Assembly: GCA_007116425.1 (NCBI GenBank) | Contig: SKIL01000036.1 | Span: forward strand, 1-5,596 | DNA from: Bacteriovoracaceae bacterium | Lineage (GTDB): Bacteria; Bdellovibrionota; Bacteriovoracia; Bacteriovoracales; Bacteriovoracaceae | Reading direction: 5' to 3' | DNA: 5,596 nt | Shown here: piece by piece, positions 5,508 through 5,596 of the stretch | Position numbering within the stretch: position 1 is the first letter of the stretch | Layout of the letters: every line of letters begins with the position of its first letter | Program-made: the position numbers and the translations under genes | The notes under the pieces: generated by a model | The model's input: the letters and a program-made list of their open reading frames with translations, nothing else | The model's database searches: none | What the model was told of the DNA's origin: nothing

Positions 5508-5596
5508 TATGCTGCCCCTGCAACACAGGCGGGAGCAACTTCTAAAAGAGTTTCTCGAAAAATAATATACACTCCAATTCCGGTTGTTTCTCCGAA
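5375..5596 (-). CDS. 3' part of a probable membrane-protein gene entering from the right edge
   Basis: A minus-strand frame is open from the right edge to a stop at 5375-5377. The part from 5596 to about 5475 looks like real protein: a glycine-containing start (FGETTGIG), a segment RETLLEVAP and one membrane helix (VAGAAYYLLFVLSLS). I cannot assign a family. The remainder, about 5475 to 5375, is antisense to the conserved NnrS motif and gives a polar tail of poor appearance, so the true C-terminus is probably lost or replaced. A GTG at 5572 is a possible start, but its upstream frame is open and it has no well-spaced ribosome site, so an edge-truncated gene is more likely. It could also be non-coding. 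Confidence 0.35.
   Translation of the reverse strand, partial: FGETTGIGVYIIFRETLLEVAPACVAGAAYYLLFVLSLSVPMNIQKNATKNHFSALISRFEWPRLTLVIIDIK

Overview
The window is AT-rich and encodes several exported proteins without recognisable homologues, a secreted zinc metallopeptidase, a generic dehydrogenase and an NnrS-type membrane protein. The base composition, many Sec signal peptides, cysteine-containing secreted orphans and strong purine-rich ribosome sites would fit a Bdellovibrio/Bacteriovorax-like proteobacterium. That assignment is inference; no rRNA or other phylogenetic marker is present.

Layout from left to right. (1) A gene truncated at the left edge (1-837, +) encodes a cysteine-containing protein of unknown function. 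(2) A secreted orphan (935-1741, +) has six mature-region cysteines and many histidines. (3) Convergent with it, 19 bp away, is a secreted metallopeptidase (2498-1761, -) with an HExxH motif, an unusually placed third histidine and a Met-turn. (4) Divergent from the peptidase across about 234 bp is a secreted protein (2733-3539, +) built from two copies of an undescribed Cys-bounded domain. (5) Convergent with that, 44 bp away, is a classical short-chain dehydrogenase/reductase (4354-3584, -). (6) Divergent from the SDR across 85 bp is an NnrS-family polytopic membrane protein (4440-5507, +). (7) At the right edge an open minus-strand frame, probably the 3' part of another membrane protein gene, runs antisense into the end of nnrS.

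No two genes form an obvious operon: strands alternate and each gene seems to be transcribed alone, so the window reads as unrelated genes rather than one pathway. Genes 2-4, and perhaps gene 1, share a theme of export and cysteines. The NnrS and SDR genes are cytoplasmic-membrane and cytoplasmic functions (nitrosative-stress protection by family; NAD-type oxidoreduction).

The points most worth a second look are the tandem domain in gene 4 and its odd translation start, the HExxH-x6-H spacing of the peptidase, and the right end. There, nnrS loses its C-terminal part exactly where an oppositely oriented coding frame appears, which suggests a rearrangement or a chimeric contig end. I found no RNA gene, CRISPR array, insertion sequence or convincing intrinsic terminator, and no evidence for a coherent new multi-gene system.
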